NCBI GenBank assembly: GCA_019775845.1
Contig: JADQAV010000069.1
Span: 49,232-113,231 of the forward strand
Source: Myrmaecium sp. VS I D KN 1
Taxonomy: Eukaryota > Ascomycota > Dothideomycetes > Valsariales > Valsariaceae
Length of the DNA stretch: 64,000 nt
Direction of reading: 5' to 3'
Shown here one piece after another: positions 50,671 to 60,860 of the stretch. The notes below the pieces were generated by a model. It was given only the letters and a program-made list of their open reading frames with translations, ran no database searches and was not told the DNA's origin. The position numbers and the translations under genes are program-made. Every line of letters starts with the position of its first letter. Positions within the stretch are counted from its first letter, which is position 1.

Positions 50671-53112
50671 ATGGCCGACGTGATCGCGAAAGAGCTCCAG
50701 GAAGTGAGCATCAAGGCCTACGGCGAGGCCCGCCACACCGTCAAGATCTCACAGCCGCCCCTCAGTGAGGAGGAGGTCGACAAGATCACCCGCTACTTCC
50801 ATGCCTCCATGTACCTCTGCTTGGGCATGATCTACCTCAAGGAGAACCCCTTGCTCCGCGAACCCCTGCGCCTCGATCACATCAAGGCCCGTCTGCTCGG
50901 CCACTGGGGCTCCGACGCCGGCCAGAGCTTCACCTACATCCACTTCAACCGCCTGATCAAGAAGTACGACATCGACGCCATCTTCATCTCCGGGCCCGGC
51001 CACGGCGCCCCCGCCGTCCTCTCCAACTCCTACCTCGAGGGCGTCTACTCCGAGGTCTACCCCGACAAGTCCGAGGACGTGGACGGCATGCGCCGCTTCT
51101 TCAAGCAGTTCTCCTTCCCCGGCGGCATCGGCAGTCACGCCACGCCCGAGACCCCCGGATCCCTGCACGAGGGCGGCGAGCTGGGTTACTCCATCTCCCA
51201 TGCCTTCGGCACCGTCTTCGACCACCCCGACCTCATCGCCCTGACCATGGTCGGCGACGGTGAGGCCGAGACGGGCCCGCTGGCCACGTCCTGGCACAGC
51301 ACCAAGTTCCTCAACCCGGTCACCGACGGCGCCGTCCTGCCCGTCCTGCACCTGAACGGGTACAAGATCAACAACCCCACCGTCCTGGCCCGGATCAGCC
51401 ACCACGAGCTCGAGAGCCTGTTCGTCGGGTACGGCTGGGAGCCTTACTTCGTCGAGGGCTCCGATCTCCCGTCCATGCATCAGGCCATGGCCGCCACCCT
51501 CGAGGAGTGCGTCACCAAGATTCGAGCCTACCAGAAGCAGGCCCGCGACTCCGGCAAGCCCTTCCGCCCCCGCTGGCCCATGATCGTCCTCCGCACCCCC
51601 AAGGGCTGGACCGCCCCGCGCACGATCGACCGCCACTTCCTCGAGGGCTTCTGGCGCGCCCACCAGGTCCCCATCCCGGACGTCGCCGCCAAGAAGGACC
51701 ACTTGAAGATCCTCGAGGACTGGCTGCGCAGCTACCAGCCCGAGAAGCTCTTCGACGAGAACGGCGCCTTGATCCCCGAGCTCAAGGCCCTGGCGCCCGA
51801 GGGCAACCGCCGGATGAGCGCGAACCCGATCACCAACGGCGGCATCCTCCGCCGCAAGCTGCACGTGCCCGACTTCCGCGAGTACGCGACCGAGGTCCGG
51901 AAGGCGGGCGTGACCAACGTCGGCAGCATGGCCCTCTTCGCCACCTTCCTCCGCGACGTCGTCCGCCAGAACCCGCACCACTTCCGCGTCTTCGGCCCGG
52001 ACGAGACCGAGTCCAACAAGCTGGCCGCCGTCTACGAGGCCGGTGAGAAGGTCTGGATGGGCGAGTACTTCGAGGAGGACGCCGACGGCGGCCACCTGAC
52101 CCCCTTCGGTCGGGTCATGGAGATGCTGTCCGAGCACACGGTCGAGGGCTGGCTGGAAGGCTACATCCTCTCCGGCCGCCACGGCTTCCTGAACAGCTAC
52201 GAGCCCTTCATCCACATCATCGACAGCATGGTCAACCAGCACTGCAAGTGGATCGAAAAGTGTCTTGAGGTCGACTGGCGGGTCAAGGTGGCCTCCCTCA
52301 ACATCCTCCTGACCGCGACCGTCTGGCGTCAGGACCACAACGGCTTCACCCATCAAGACCCGGGTTTCCTGGACGTCGTCGCCAACAAGTCGCCCGAGGT
52401 GGTGCGCATCTACCTGCCGCCCGACGCCAACTGCCTCCTCTCCGTCGCCGACCACTGTCTCCGCTCGGCCAACTACGTCAACGTGATCGTGGCGGACAAG
52501 CAGGAGCATCTCCAATACCTCAGCATGGAGGAAGCGATCGAGCACTGCACCAAGGGCGCCGGGATCTGGGACTGGGCGTCCAACGACCAGGGCTGCGAGC
52601 CCGACGTGGTCTTCGCCTCCTGCGGCGACGTGCCCACGCACGAGGCGCTCGCCGCCGTCGCCCTGCTGCGGGAGCACCTGCCGGCGCTCAAGATCCGCTT
52701 CGTCAACGTGGTCGACCTGTTCAAGCTGATCCCGGAAACGCAGCACCCGCACGGCCTGTCCGACCACGCCTACCGCACCCTCTTCACCGACGACAAGCCC
52801 GTCATCTTCAACTTCCACTCGTACCCCTGGCTCGTGCACCGGCTGACGTACAAGCGCAAGGGTCAGCACAACCTCCACGTCCGCGGCTACAAGGAGAAGG
52901 GCAACATCGACACCCCGCTCGAGCTCGCCATCCGCAACGAGACGGATCGGTTTAGCTTGGCGATCGATGCGCTCGACCGCATCCCGAACCTGCGCAACAC
53001 GGCCAGCGGCGTCCGCGAGCGGCTGCTGAACATGCAGATCGCGGCGAAGAATGCGGCGTTCCACGAGGGCATCGATCCGAAGGAGTTGCGGGATTGGAAA
53101 TGGCCGTTTTAG
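50671..53112 (+). CDS. Xylulose-5-P/fructose-6-P phosphoketolase
   Basis: Thiamine-diphosphate enzyme that cleaves xylulose 5-phosphate (or fructose 6-phosphate) with phosphate to acetyl phosphate plus glyceraldehyde 3-phosphate (or erythrose 4-phosphate), in the cytosol. It is a single uninterrupted exon of 813 aa, full family length. N-terminal TPP domain: ARLLGHWGSDAGQSFTYIHF, ISGPGHGAPA, GGELGYSISHAFGTVFD and the cofactor motif VGDGEAETGPLATSWH, then HLNGYKINNPTVLAR. The second domain holds FRVFGPDETESNKL, EGYILSGRHGFLNSYEPF and RQDHNGFTHQDPGFLD. The C-terminal domain holds NVVDLFKLIPETQHPHGL and ends DPKELRDWKWPF. Strong GC3 bias leaves a long open antisense frame, which is not a gene. 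Absence of introns fits the suggestion that fungal phosphoketolases came from bacteria, but this one sequence cannot prove it. Confidence 0.97.
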   Translation: MADVIAKELQEVSIKAYGEARHTVKISQPPLSEEEVDKITRYFHASMYLCLGMIYLKENPLLREPLRLDHIKARLLGHWGSDAGQSFTYIHFNRLIKKYDIDAIFISGPGHGAPAVLSNSYLEGVYSEVYPDKSEDVDGMRRFFKQFSFPGGIGSHATPETPGSLHEGGELGYSISHAFGTVFDHPDLIALTMVGDGEAETGPLATSWHSTKFLNPVTDGAVLPVLHLNGYKINNPTVLARISHHELESLFVGYGWEPYFVEGSDLPSMHQAMAATLEECVTKIRAYQKQARDSGKPFRPRWPMIVLRTPKGWTAPRTIDRHFLEGFWRAHQVPIPDVAAKKDHLKILEDWLRSYQPEKLFDENGALIPELKALAPEGNRRMSANPITNGGILRRKLHVPDFREYATEVRKAGVTNVGSMALFATFLRDVVRQNPHHFRVFGPDETESNKLAAVYEAGEKVWMGEYFEEDADGGHLTPFGRVMEMLSEHTVEGWLEGYILSGRHGFLNSYEPFIHIIDSMVNQHCKWIEKCLEVDWRVKVASLNILLTATVWRQDHNGFTHQDPGFLDVVANKSPEVVRIYLPPDANCLLSVADHCLRSANYVNVIVADKQEHLQYLSMEEAIEHCTKGAGIWDWASNDQGCEPDVVFASCGDVPTHEALAAVALLREHLPALKIRFVNVVDLFKLIPETQHPHGLSDHAYRTLFTDDKPVIFNFHSYPWLVHRLTYKRKGQHNLHVRGYKEKGNIDTPLELAIRNETDRFSLAIDALDRIPNLRNTASGVRERLLNMQIAAKNAAFHEGIDPKELRDWKWPF

Positions 53113-53378
53113 AGGGGAGGGGTTGTGGTGATGGATTTCTTTCTTTTCCTTCATGATTTCCTTTTCTTTTTCTCTTTTCCTATGATGAACAGGGATGGAA
53201 TTTGGGGGTTGAACGGGATATGGGTTTTTGGCACCAGGGACTTTTGTTTTCCGTATCTCTTTCTCTCTTATGATGCTTACGAGGATAGCAACGGTAGCAA
53301 CGGCGGCAAGTTGGATTTGACATGAAACCCAGCAAACCTCTCCCTCCTCTCCCTATCAAAGAAGTGACAGAAACCAAC
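53113..53378. other. Convergent 3' spacer
   Basis: Spacer of 266 bp holding the 3' ends of the convergent phosphoketolase and helicase genes; T-rich at 53140-53170. Nothing else is seen. Confidence 0.5.
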
Positions 53379-56300
53379 TCAAACCTTCTCCCCCGCCCTC
53401 CCCACGCCCCTGGGCACCTTCTTACTTCCCCCGGACCCTCCCCTTCCCCCATCCAACCGCTCGATCTCCTCCCGCTTGTGCACGTGCGGCGCCACCTCCA
53501 CCAGCCACTCCGGCCGGATCCCGAACACCGTGCGCATGTAGCTCTTGCTCGTCTCCACGAGCTCGCAGTACACCAGCCAGCGGGGGAAGGCGAGGCCGCC
53601 GCGCTCGGGCCGGGTCCGGGCGCCGCCCTCGGCTCCAGAGGCAGAGTTCGACGAACCCTGCATGAGGACGCTGGACGGGTGGACATACACATCCATGCGC
53701 GACGCCAGCACGCGATACGAGTCCCCGGAGCGATTGAGGCGGGCCGCATTCGGGAAGTAGCCCGCGGTCAACGCCTTCAGAATCGGTGTCGGATCGACGG
53801 TGAACGACTCGCGCAGTCCCAATTCGGGGTCGACTTCCACGCGGTCGCAGAGGCGGGCGAGCTGATCGCGGACGTCGCGGGCGCGGGCGAGGGCGCGGGG
53901 CTGGAGGAAGTTTTCTTTCGCCCAGATCGGGGAGCAATCCGCGTCCACCCACTGGGTCCAGATGTTGAGGAGGGTGAGGACGTCGGCGCCGGGAGCGGGG
54001 AGGGCGAAGCGGGCGCGGGCGGCGTCGGCGTGGAGGCGGCGGTCTTTCGGGCGGTGAAACAGGGAGCCGGCTTCGCCGAGGAGGGCGGCGATGGAGAGCA
54101 GCTCGTGGACGCAGTGGTGGTGGTGGGCGGCGAGGAGGGCGCGGGCGAGGAAGGGGGAGGTGGGGAATTCGGCCATTTGCCGGCCGATCTTGGTGAGGTC
54201 GCCTTTGTCGTTGAGCGCGCCGAGGGCGTAGAGGTTTTCGAGGGCGCGGATGAGGGAGTCGGCGGCGGGCGCGTCCATGAAGTCGAAGGCGATCAGGTCG
54301 TGGATGCCCATCGCTTTGAGGGTGAGGACGAGCTGGTTGAGGTTCGTGCGCTGGATCTCCGGCGCGGTGGAGGCGGGGAGCTCGTTGTAGAACGCCCATT
54401 TGGTGTAGAGGCGGAAGCATTTCCCCGGTCCCACTCGTCCTGCTCGGCCTGCCCGTTGGTTTGCCGACGCCCGCGAGCAGGGCGTCACGACGAGCGACTC
54501 CATCCCCGTCCGCGCGTTGTACACGTTCTCCTTGACGAAGCCCGGGTCGATCACGTAGACGATGCCGTCGATGGTCAGGGAGGTCTCAGCGATGTTGGTG
54601 GCCAGGACGACCTTGCGCGCCCCCGGCGGCGTCGGCTCGAAGATCTTGACCTGCATGTCCGTTGGCAGGTTCGCGTAGATGGGCGCGACGATGAGCTCGG
54701 GCGCCTTCGCGCCCAGCTTCCGCGCCGTCTCCTGCAGGTTCTGCTCCGCCGCCTCGATCTCGTCCTGGCCGGTGAGGAAGACGAGGATGTCGCCCCGGGG
54801 TTGCGACAGGTGGATCTGGAAGACCGTCGTCACCGCCGCCGCCAGGTAGTTCGCCTCCGGCTGCGGCGTGTAGTGGATGTCGACCGGGTACCGTCGCCCG
54901 GGGATGTTGAAGATGGGCGCGGGCGTGCCGCCGATGTCGAAGTACTCGGCGAACTTCTGCGCGTCCATCGTCGCGGACGAGATCAGCACCTTGAGCTCCG
55001 GCCGCGCCGTCGCCACCTCCTTCAGCAGCGCCATCAGGATGTCGGTCGCCAGGCTGCGTTCGTGCGCCTCGTCGATCATAATGGCCGAGTAGTCCGACAT
55101 CTCCGGGTCGGTCAAAAACTCCCGCAGCAGCATCCCGTCCGTCATGTACTTGATCTCCGTGTCCGGCGTCGTCTTATCCTCGAACCGGATCGAGTAGCCC
55201 ACTTTCGATCCCAGCCGTGTCCCCACCTCTTCCGCCACACGTTGGGCCACCGACATGGCCGCCACCCGCCGCGGCTGCGTGCATCCGATCTTCTTGCCGC
55301 CCTTCGTGTAGCCCGCCTCGTAGAGGTACTGCGGCAGCTGCGTCGTCTTACCCGAACCCGTCTCCCCGACCACAATCAGCACCTGATACTCCGCGACCGC
55401 CTGGAGGATCTCCTCCCGGTACTGGTACATCGGCAGGCTCTTCCGCGTCTCCTCGATGCTCTTGGCCTTCTGCTCCGCCGCGTTCAGCTGGGCCTCCATC
55501 GCCCGCTGCTCCGTGCTCATCTGCTTCCGGTCCCCCGCCAGCGTCGTGTCCGCGATGAACTTGATCGTCTGGCTCTCGTCGAACACGTACTCGTAGTCCC
55601 CCTCGTTCGTCCGCTCCTCCCGCCGCACCTGCGCCCGCGCCCGCTTCGTCTGCTCCGCCTCCCACTCCTCCTGCTCCGTCACGAACTTCTCCCGCCCCAG
55701 CTCGTCCCGCTCGACGTACCGCTTGTACAGCGCCTCCTCCTTCTTCTTCCGGTCGATCTTCCCCTTCTCCGTAAGGTAATCCTCCGGCAGCGTGTACCCC
55801 TCCAAATGATCGTCCACCCGCGCCCGCTCCTCCGCCAGTCGGAGCACCTCCCGATTCCGGGCAAAGGCAGCCTTCTCCCGCTCTGTCAAGTCCGGGTTGG
55901 TGCGCTCCTCCTCGGCCTCCTCGGCGACCTGCCGGCGCAGCAGCGCCAGCTGCTCCACCGACCGCTTCTCCAGGTAGCTGTACCGGCTCCGTTGCCGGAG
56001 GTCCTCGACCGCCTTCCGCCGCTCCGCCTCGTCCCGCGCCGCCTCCGCCGTCCGCCGCGCCGTGTCCGCCTTGTGCCGCGTCCGGTCCTCTACGATCTTC
56101 TTCGTCGCCTGCTCGTCCCGCGCCCGCAGCCGCTCCTCGAACTCCCGCCGCTCCCGCGCGTCCCGCTCTTCGGACGTCTCCCGCATGCCGCTCTGGGGCG
56201 AGCCGCTGTCGTCCGTCAGTCGGACGCGTTTGGAGGGCGGCGCCGCGGCGTCATCGTCGTCGCGCCCGGCTTCGTCTCCGCCGACCTCCTGCGCCTCGTC

Positions 56301-56402
56301 TTCTTGCTCTTCTTCGTCGGATACATCGCCCCATTTGTCCTCAAATGTCTCGTTGTCGCGCCGCCGGACGGGTTTGGCGCGAGCGTATTTGGCGGGCGGC
56401 AT
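53379..56402 (-). CDS. prp2: Pre-mRNA-splicing DEAH-box ATPase Prp2 (Cdc28-like)
   Basis: Single-exon 1007-aa DEAH-box RNA helicase. By similarity it is Prp2/DHX16, which remodels the Bact spliceosome before the first catalytic step. Residues 1 to about 310 are a charged, coiled-coil-rich N-terminus (RDNETFEDKWGDVSDEEE, long Arg/Glu stretches, EGYTLPEDYLTEKGKIDRKK). The helicase core has motif I GETGSGKTTQLPQYLYE (near 345), Ia TQPRRVAAMSVAQRVAEE, II DEAH (near 442), III SATMDAQKF, IV DILVFLTGQDEIEAAEQNL, V ATNIAETSLTIDGIVYVIDP and VI ANQRAGRAGR (near 647). The winged-helix, ratchet and OB-fold segments follow, with an Asn/Ser-rich insertion near residue 910. YEYVFDESQTIKFI just before the core is typical of Prp2 rather than Prp16, Prp22 or Prp43. 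There is no G-patch; that belongs to its partner Spp2. Confidence 0.94.
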   Translation of the reverse strand: MPPAKYARAKPVRRRDNETFEDKWGDVSDEEEQEDEAQEVGGDEAGRDDDDAAAPPSKRVRLTDDSGSPQSGMRETSEERDARERREFEERLRARDEQATKKIVEDRTRHKADTARRTAEAARDEAERRKAVEDLRQRSRYSYLEKRSVEQLALLRRQVAEEAEEERTNPDLTEREKAAFARNREVLRLAEERARVDDHLEGYTLPEDYLTEKGKIDRKKKEEALYKRYVERDELGREKFVTEQEEWEAEQTKRARAQVRREERTNEGDYEYVFDESQTIKFIADTTLAGDRKQMSTEQRAMEAQLNAAEQKAKSIEETRKSLPMYQYREEILQAVAEYQVLIVVGETGSGKTTQLPQYLYEAGYTKGGKKIGCTQPRRVAAMSVAQRVAEEVGTRLGSKVGYSIRFEDKTTPDTEIKYMTDGMLLREFLTDPEMSDYSAIMIDEAHERSLATDILMALLKEVATARPELKVLISSATMDAQKFAEYFDIGGTPAPIFNIPGRRYPVDIHYTPQPEANYLAAAVTTVFQIHLSQPRGDILVFLTGQDEIEAAEQNLQETARKLGAKAPELIVAPIYANLPTDMQVKIFEPTPPGARKVVLATNIAETSLTIDGIVYVIDPGFVKENVYNARTGMESLVVTPCSRASANQRAGRAGRVGPGKCFRLYTKWAFYNELPASTAPEIQRTNLNQLVLTLKAMGIHDLIAFDFMDAPAADSLIRALENLYALGALNDKGDLTKIGRQMAEFPTSPFLARALLAAHHHHCVHELLSIAALLGEAGSLFHRPKDRRLHADAARARFALPAPGADVLTLLNIWTQWVDADCSPIWAKENFLQPRALARARDVRDQLARLCDRVEVDPELGLRESFTVDPTPILKALTAGYFPNAARLNRSGDSYRVLASRMDVYVHPSSVLMQGSSNSASGAEGGARTRPERGGLAFPRWLVYCELVETSKSYMRTVFGIRPEWLVEVAPHVHKREEIERLDGGRGGSGGSKKVPRGVGRAGEKV

Positions 56403-57030
56403 GTTGGGTGGGTGGCTGTTTGCTTGAAGGAAGGGAAGGCGGCGAATAGGTGAGAGGTGTTGACGGGAAGGATGGAAGGAAGGACGTAAGTCGGTGGCGC
56501 TGCGTGAGGGTAAAGAGAGAAGCGTGAAGGCGGGTTAGATGTTTCGGAGGGGAGAAGGTGTATGCGCTCCCGACTGCGCCCGAGTTAGTCGTCGTTGTGG
56601 TTGTTGATGAGTGCTTACAAAAACTAACGGCTCGCGGTGGAGGTTCCCGAATGAAGCTGGGGTCGGAGCCGGAGGTGCCGAGAGTCCGACAACATCTATC
56701 TGATCTTATCGGGCTTTTGCCTTAGGCATCATATCACAACTCACATCCACGGTTCACTCCACGTTTTGACAACCGCACAATGTGCGCATACAACCGCATC
56801 GAAACTCCATGTAAAGCTGGCAAAAGGAAGAGAGGAAAAGGGCAAAAACATACAGCAGCAGGGATTCGCTAATGGTCACCCACTTAACTACTAATCTGCC
56901 GGTAGGCTGCTTAACTGTGGAAGAGCGGACGGGGTTCCGTGTTCTCGACCTCCTGTGGCCGTATGTGCTAGATACACCCAAAACCGCAGCCTATACAACG
57001 CTCTCCGAGCTCCGAAACCCCTTCACCCTC
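56403..57030. other. Spacer between helicase and trehalase genes
   Basis: Promoter side of the helicase gene and 3' flank of the trehalase gene, both on the minus strand. No supported gene. Confidence 0.5.
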
Positions 57031-59137
57031 CTACGCACCACCCATATCCTTCGCATGCCTCCTCCCCATCCCTCTCCTCTTCATCCTCCCCCCAACCTCC
57101 ACCACCTCCTCCGCCACCCCGGGCACCTTCACCCGCAGCACCTCCACCGTCGCCCCTCCACCCTCACACACCGGCTCCAGCAGCGCATCCCCAAATACAT
57201 CCGCGCCCCAGATCAACACGCCATTGCTCCACCCAAACCCCTCCACGACCTCGTACTCGCCCCCCATCCCCGCGGCCTCCACGCTATCCTGACTGTACTT
57301 CTCGAACAGCACGCCGTGCGCGCCCGGCGGCGCGTCGGGCAGCTGGTCCAGCGCCCCCGCCGTCCCGCCCGTCGCCCGCCACGTGCAGAATGCGCTGGCG
57401 AGGTAGCGCTGCATGAGACGGCGGGCGAGGGTCTGGGTGTGGGCGTAGGCGTCCCGGGCCTCCGGGCCATCCCCGGCCTCGGGCGCGGCGGTGTTGAGGA
57501 GGCCCTGGATGAGGATGTATTGCAGCGGCGGCCAGATGTTCGGCTCGTCCCATTGCTGCGTCGTGACGAGGTTGGTGGCGGCGACGGCGCCCGGGTTGGC
57601 GTTGAGGCGCGCTTCGACGCGCGCGTAGATGCGTCGCATGGCGGTGGGGGTTTGGAGGCGGGCGGGCGCGGCGCCGGTCCAGAAGGGGTAGAATTGCGCG
57701 CCGTTGAAGGCGGATTGGTAGCCGGGCGGGGCGGTGGAGGTTTCGGTGTCCGCGGCGTTTGCGTCGACGGGGACGTGGATGTTGGGTGTCATGGATGTGA
57801 GGTTGAGGTCGTAGTAGGAGAAGTGTGACTCTGACCAGAGCAGTCTCGTCATGGCGTCCTTGCGCTGCCGCGCGACCCGGGACCAGTCCGCGGCGGCGGT
57901 GAAGTTGGATCGTTCTTGATGGAAGCGTGAGATAGTCCGCTCGTTCATGTAGAGGATTGAGTTTAAGTCGACCGGGACGATCTGGGCGGTGTTCAGGGAG
58001 CGCAGGGGGAAGTAGGTATCCGAGGCAGCGTCGGTTGGCGTGCGCAGCCAGCGAGAGCTGTAGTCCCAGCCGCTCTCGGCGCCACTGGCGAGGTTCTGGT
58101 AGAGCGTGGCTCGCTCGGACTCAGACAATTGGTGCGTCTCCGGGTAGATCTTGCCCGACTCTGCGTAGAAAGACTCGTTGTGGGCGGTTTGCCAATCCTC
58201 GCGGAAAGACTCGGGCCGCGGCTGATTTGTGCGCACGGCGTAGTGGTTCAGAGTCCAGCTCTCGCTTCCAACTGCGAGGGTGATGGATCGATTCGTCATC
58301 CAGAAGTCGTGCTCCTTCTCAAGCAACGGCAATGCTCTGTCGAGGATGCCATAGTCGCCTGTGTGCTCAATGTAAATGCGCACCATCTGAGCCAGCAGAG
58401 GCGGCTGGGAGCGGTTCAGGTAGTATATCCTGGCACCATTGGGGACGAAGCCGTATCTGTCCACCATATCCAGGAAGTTCTCGATCATATTCCGCGAGAT
58501 GTCGGTGTATGACCCTTTCGTCCGCAACAGGCCCTCCATGATAAAGAACGAGTCCCAATAGTATGGTTCTCGGAAACGACCACCTGCAATGACGAACTTC
58601 CCACGCAGGGGGACGTAGGAGTTCACGCAGCCTTCGCAGTGGTCGGTGCCCACATATTTACGTGTCAAGTTCGGCCACACGTCGAGGACGCTCTCAAAGA
58701 ACCCATGCACTTCCGGGTCCGTCAGCTTGTGCAAGAACTGAGGATTCGTGATAATCTCATTTTGTGGTACGGGAGCGAGTTCTGATCCAGCCTGGCCAAA
58801 GTTCTCCCGGAGAAAGTCGTTGAGCTCCGTGTTATTCTGAATCGGTCGCTGGAGCTCATTGAACGCTTCGATGACCTTATCGAGAGGACGGAGTGTTGGC
58901 CTGGGGCATAATGAGCAAGTTGATGGCAGTTTTGCGAGGAGATACTCACATGTCGACAAACGTCTTCGAGTCCTTGAAAGGCCGTGCAAGCTCAATTTGT
59001 CGGAGAATGGATCCATGGCAATACAAGGGAGAGTCGCAAGGGGCGAGCACCGAGCCGTCCTCGTACAGAGCATTTGTGAATCCAAGGAAGCTAATCGCAA
59101 CTGTGACATACGCTTTGTGGTATGCTGAGACTCTCAT
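57031..59137 (-). CDS. Secreted GH37 trehalase
   Basis: Hydrolyses trehalose to two glucose, probably outside the cell. Exons 59137-58950 and 58900-57031; the GTGAGT..CCCCAG intron splits a Met codon, joining SKTFVDM to PTLRPLDKVIEAF. The product is 685 aa. A signal peptide covers residues 1-23 (MRVSAYHKAYVTVAISFLGF then TNA). CDSPLYCHGSILRQIELARP follows, typical of family N-termini. Trehalase signature 1 is AGGRFREPYYWDSFF (about residue 166) and signature 2 is QWDEPNIWPP (about 512). The general acid lies in ESGWDYSSRWL (Asp near 342), and the base region GGEYEVVEGFGWSNGV is present. N-glycosylation sequons are frequent, fitting secretion. The last 30 residues (RMKRRGMGRRHAKDMGG) are unusually basic. 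An in-frame ATG at 59109 lies inside the intron frame and is not used. Confidence 0.93.
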
Positions 59138-59933
59138 ATTTTCACTTCTTCACTTCACCGGGCAACGGTTGAAGAAGAACGTCGGTGTTCGCGATGGGTT
59201 GAAGGATGATATCCAGTGGGTATATGAGGACTTTATAGAACATCAGACCCAATGCACTTGACCACATGACACTCTCATCTGTATGCCGAACAGTTGGGGG
59301 TGCTGCATGTCGTCCGGGCTCGGCATACTTTAAAGCTAGCAGTCTTTCTCTCGTGAAATGATTCCAGGCGGTCCTGCGGTAAGTCCGCAACAGCATTTGA
59401 GATGAAAACAGTTCCTTGTGCTAGGAACAGTGATTTTCGCAATTTTCGTTTGAAACCCTTTATCCATGACCAAGCTGCCAGCTTTAACGTAGGAGGGGAT
59501 TGTGGGGTTTGTTAGGATACTTGGGATGGACGATGCCCAGGAGGCCGTAGCACTTGGGAGAATCTTTGCACCTCGATATTAAGCTTCTTGAATAGCCCAA
59601 CGCAGTGAGAGGTGCTCCGGTAACCTAAGCTTCCCAACGCGACGACCGTACTATGAACCCTTACGGGGGTACGAGCTTGTCAAAGGTTGAGGAGGCGATG
59701 AGAGATGATTTTCAGTGTGGTTGTAGTTGATAGGTCTACCTCTGCCAACGTGATCAGTTTCCTTGTCAAACGTATTTCCTAGTAGGCGAGCAAGTAGTCT
59801 CAGGGATTACCTAAACATTTGAGGGAAATAGGTGTACCGTTATATGCCCACTTCAGAGGCGAGCCGTAGTAAATTCATTATATAAGTATGTATTTCTTGC
59901 ACATTATTTTTGCAGTCGCCGATTCCGAAAAGA
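59138..59933. promoter_or_regulatory. Trehalase promoter region
   Basis: Tandem spacer of 796 bp upstream of the trehalase gene and downstream of the SDR gene. No supported gene. The first 200 bp contains a short minus-strand open frame (59142-59396) without features. Confidence 0.45.
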
Positions 59934-60860
59934 TCAACCCTGCGTCTCTAGACCCCCGTTGTTGTGAATCACTTCTCCAGTAACGTAGCTGGCGAGCGGG
60001 GAAGCCAAATAGACATAGGAGGTTGCGACCTCGACAGGCATGCCCGGTCGACCCAGCGGCTCTTGCCCCACGCCGAGGTTCTTCATCGCTTCCGGGGGAT
60101 TGTTCTTGGTGGCAGGCTGAAGCGGAGTCCAAATGATGCCTGGGGCAACCCCGTTGACCCTGATGCCGTTCTTTGCTTGCTGCTGCGCGAGGGCCCTGGT
60201 GAAAGTTGCGATGGCGCCCTTGGTGCTGGAGTAGTCGAGTAAACTCGGGTTACCCATGTACGCTGCGACAGAGGTGGAGTTGATAATGCTGTCGCCACGC
60301 TTCATGTGAGGAAGAGCGTACTTGCTCATGGCGAATTGACTGATGATGTTCGTTTTGAACGTCTTCTCCACAACGTCAAGATCGATGTCTTTGAGGTCCT
60401 CGCAGGCTTCCTGCATGGCACTGTTGTTGACAAGGATGTTGAGCTTGCTGAATGCTTTAACGTGCTCATCCACGGCCTTCTTGCAGTTCTCACGTTCCCT
60501 CAGATTGAGCGGGAGAAGAACGGCCTTCCGACCGGCCTTTTCAATCTGCTTCTTCGTCCATTGCGCATCCTCCTCTTCCTCTGGCAAGTAGACAAATGAG
60601 ATATCGGCTCCTTCGCGGGCAAAAAGAATCGCGACAGCACGGCCGATTCCGCTGTCACCGCCTGTTATCAGAGCGGCCTTACCCTTGAGTAAACCGCGGC
60701 CTTCGTATTCCTGGAGATACGGCTTGCCATTGTCGTCCCAAGATTCGAGCTGTGTCCAATTGGCAGGCGGATCCATCGGGGACTCCAAGCCCGGACCGCC
60801 TTCTTGATCTTGCGGCTTGATATCTATCCGGTACGCGGTGGGTGGTGCTTGATCAGACAT
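59934..60860 (-). CDS. Short-chain dehydrogenase/reductase (YghA-like)
   Basis: Single-exon 308-aa classical SDR of the group that includes bacterial YghA/YdaD-type general-stress oxidoreductases, NAD(P)-dependent with unknown substrate. An N-terminal extension of about 60 residues (PANWTQLESWDDNGKPYLQE, YEGRGLLKGKAALITGG) precedes the Rossmann motif TGGDSGIGRAVA. Further motifs are DISFVYLPEEEEDA (cofactor-specificity loop), ILVNNSAMQE (NNxA), IINSTSVAAY (catalytic Ser), LLDYSSTKGA (YxxxK, Tyr near residue 209) and RVNGVAPGIIWTPL. The extension containing W..LESWDDNGKP is characteristic of this subgroup. It ends with VIHNNGG, as usual. No signal peptide. Confidence 0.92.
   Translation of the reverse strand: MSDQAPPTAYRIDIKPQDQEGGPGLESPMDPPANWTQLESWDDNGKPYLQEYEGRGLLKGKAALITGGDSGIGRAVAILFAREGADISFVYLPEEEEDAQWTKKQIEKAGRKAVLLPLNLRERENCKKAVDEHVKAFSKLNILVNNSAMQEACEDLKDIDLDVVEKTFKTNIISQFAMSKYALPHMKRGDSIINSTSVAAYMGNPSLLDYSSTKGAIATFTRALAQQQAKNGIRVNGVAPGIIWTPLQPATKNNPPEAMKNLGVGQEPLGRPGMPVEVATSYVYLASPLASYVTGEVIHNNGGLETQG

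Noticed and set aside
50749-53154. 801-codon minus-strand ORF antisense to phosphoketolase
   Set aside because: Shadow of the phosphoketolase gene with Val/Asp/Glu/Gly-biased text and no motif; codon bias removes stop codons on the opposite strand.
53322-56453. 1043-codon plus-strand ORF antisense to the helicase gene
   Set aside because: It is the complementary frame of a highly GC3-biased helicase gene; the translation is Arg/Leu/Val-rich with no domain, while the minus strand carries every DEAH-helicase motif.
56872-57828. 318-codon plus-strand ORF over the trehalase 3' end
   Set aside because: Antisense to the GH37 catalytic region; Pro/His/Arg-rich and without a domain.
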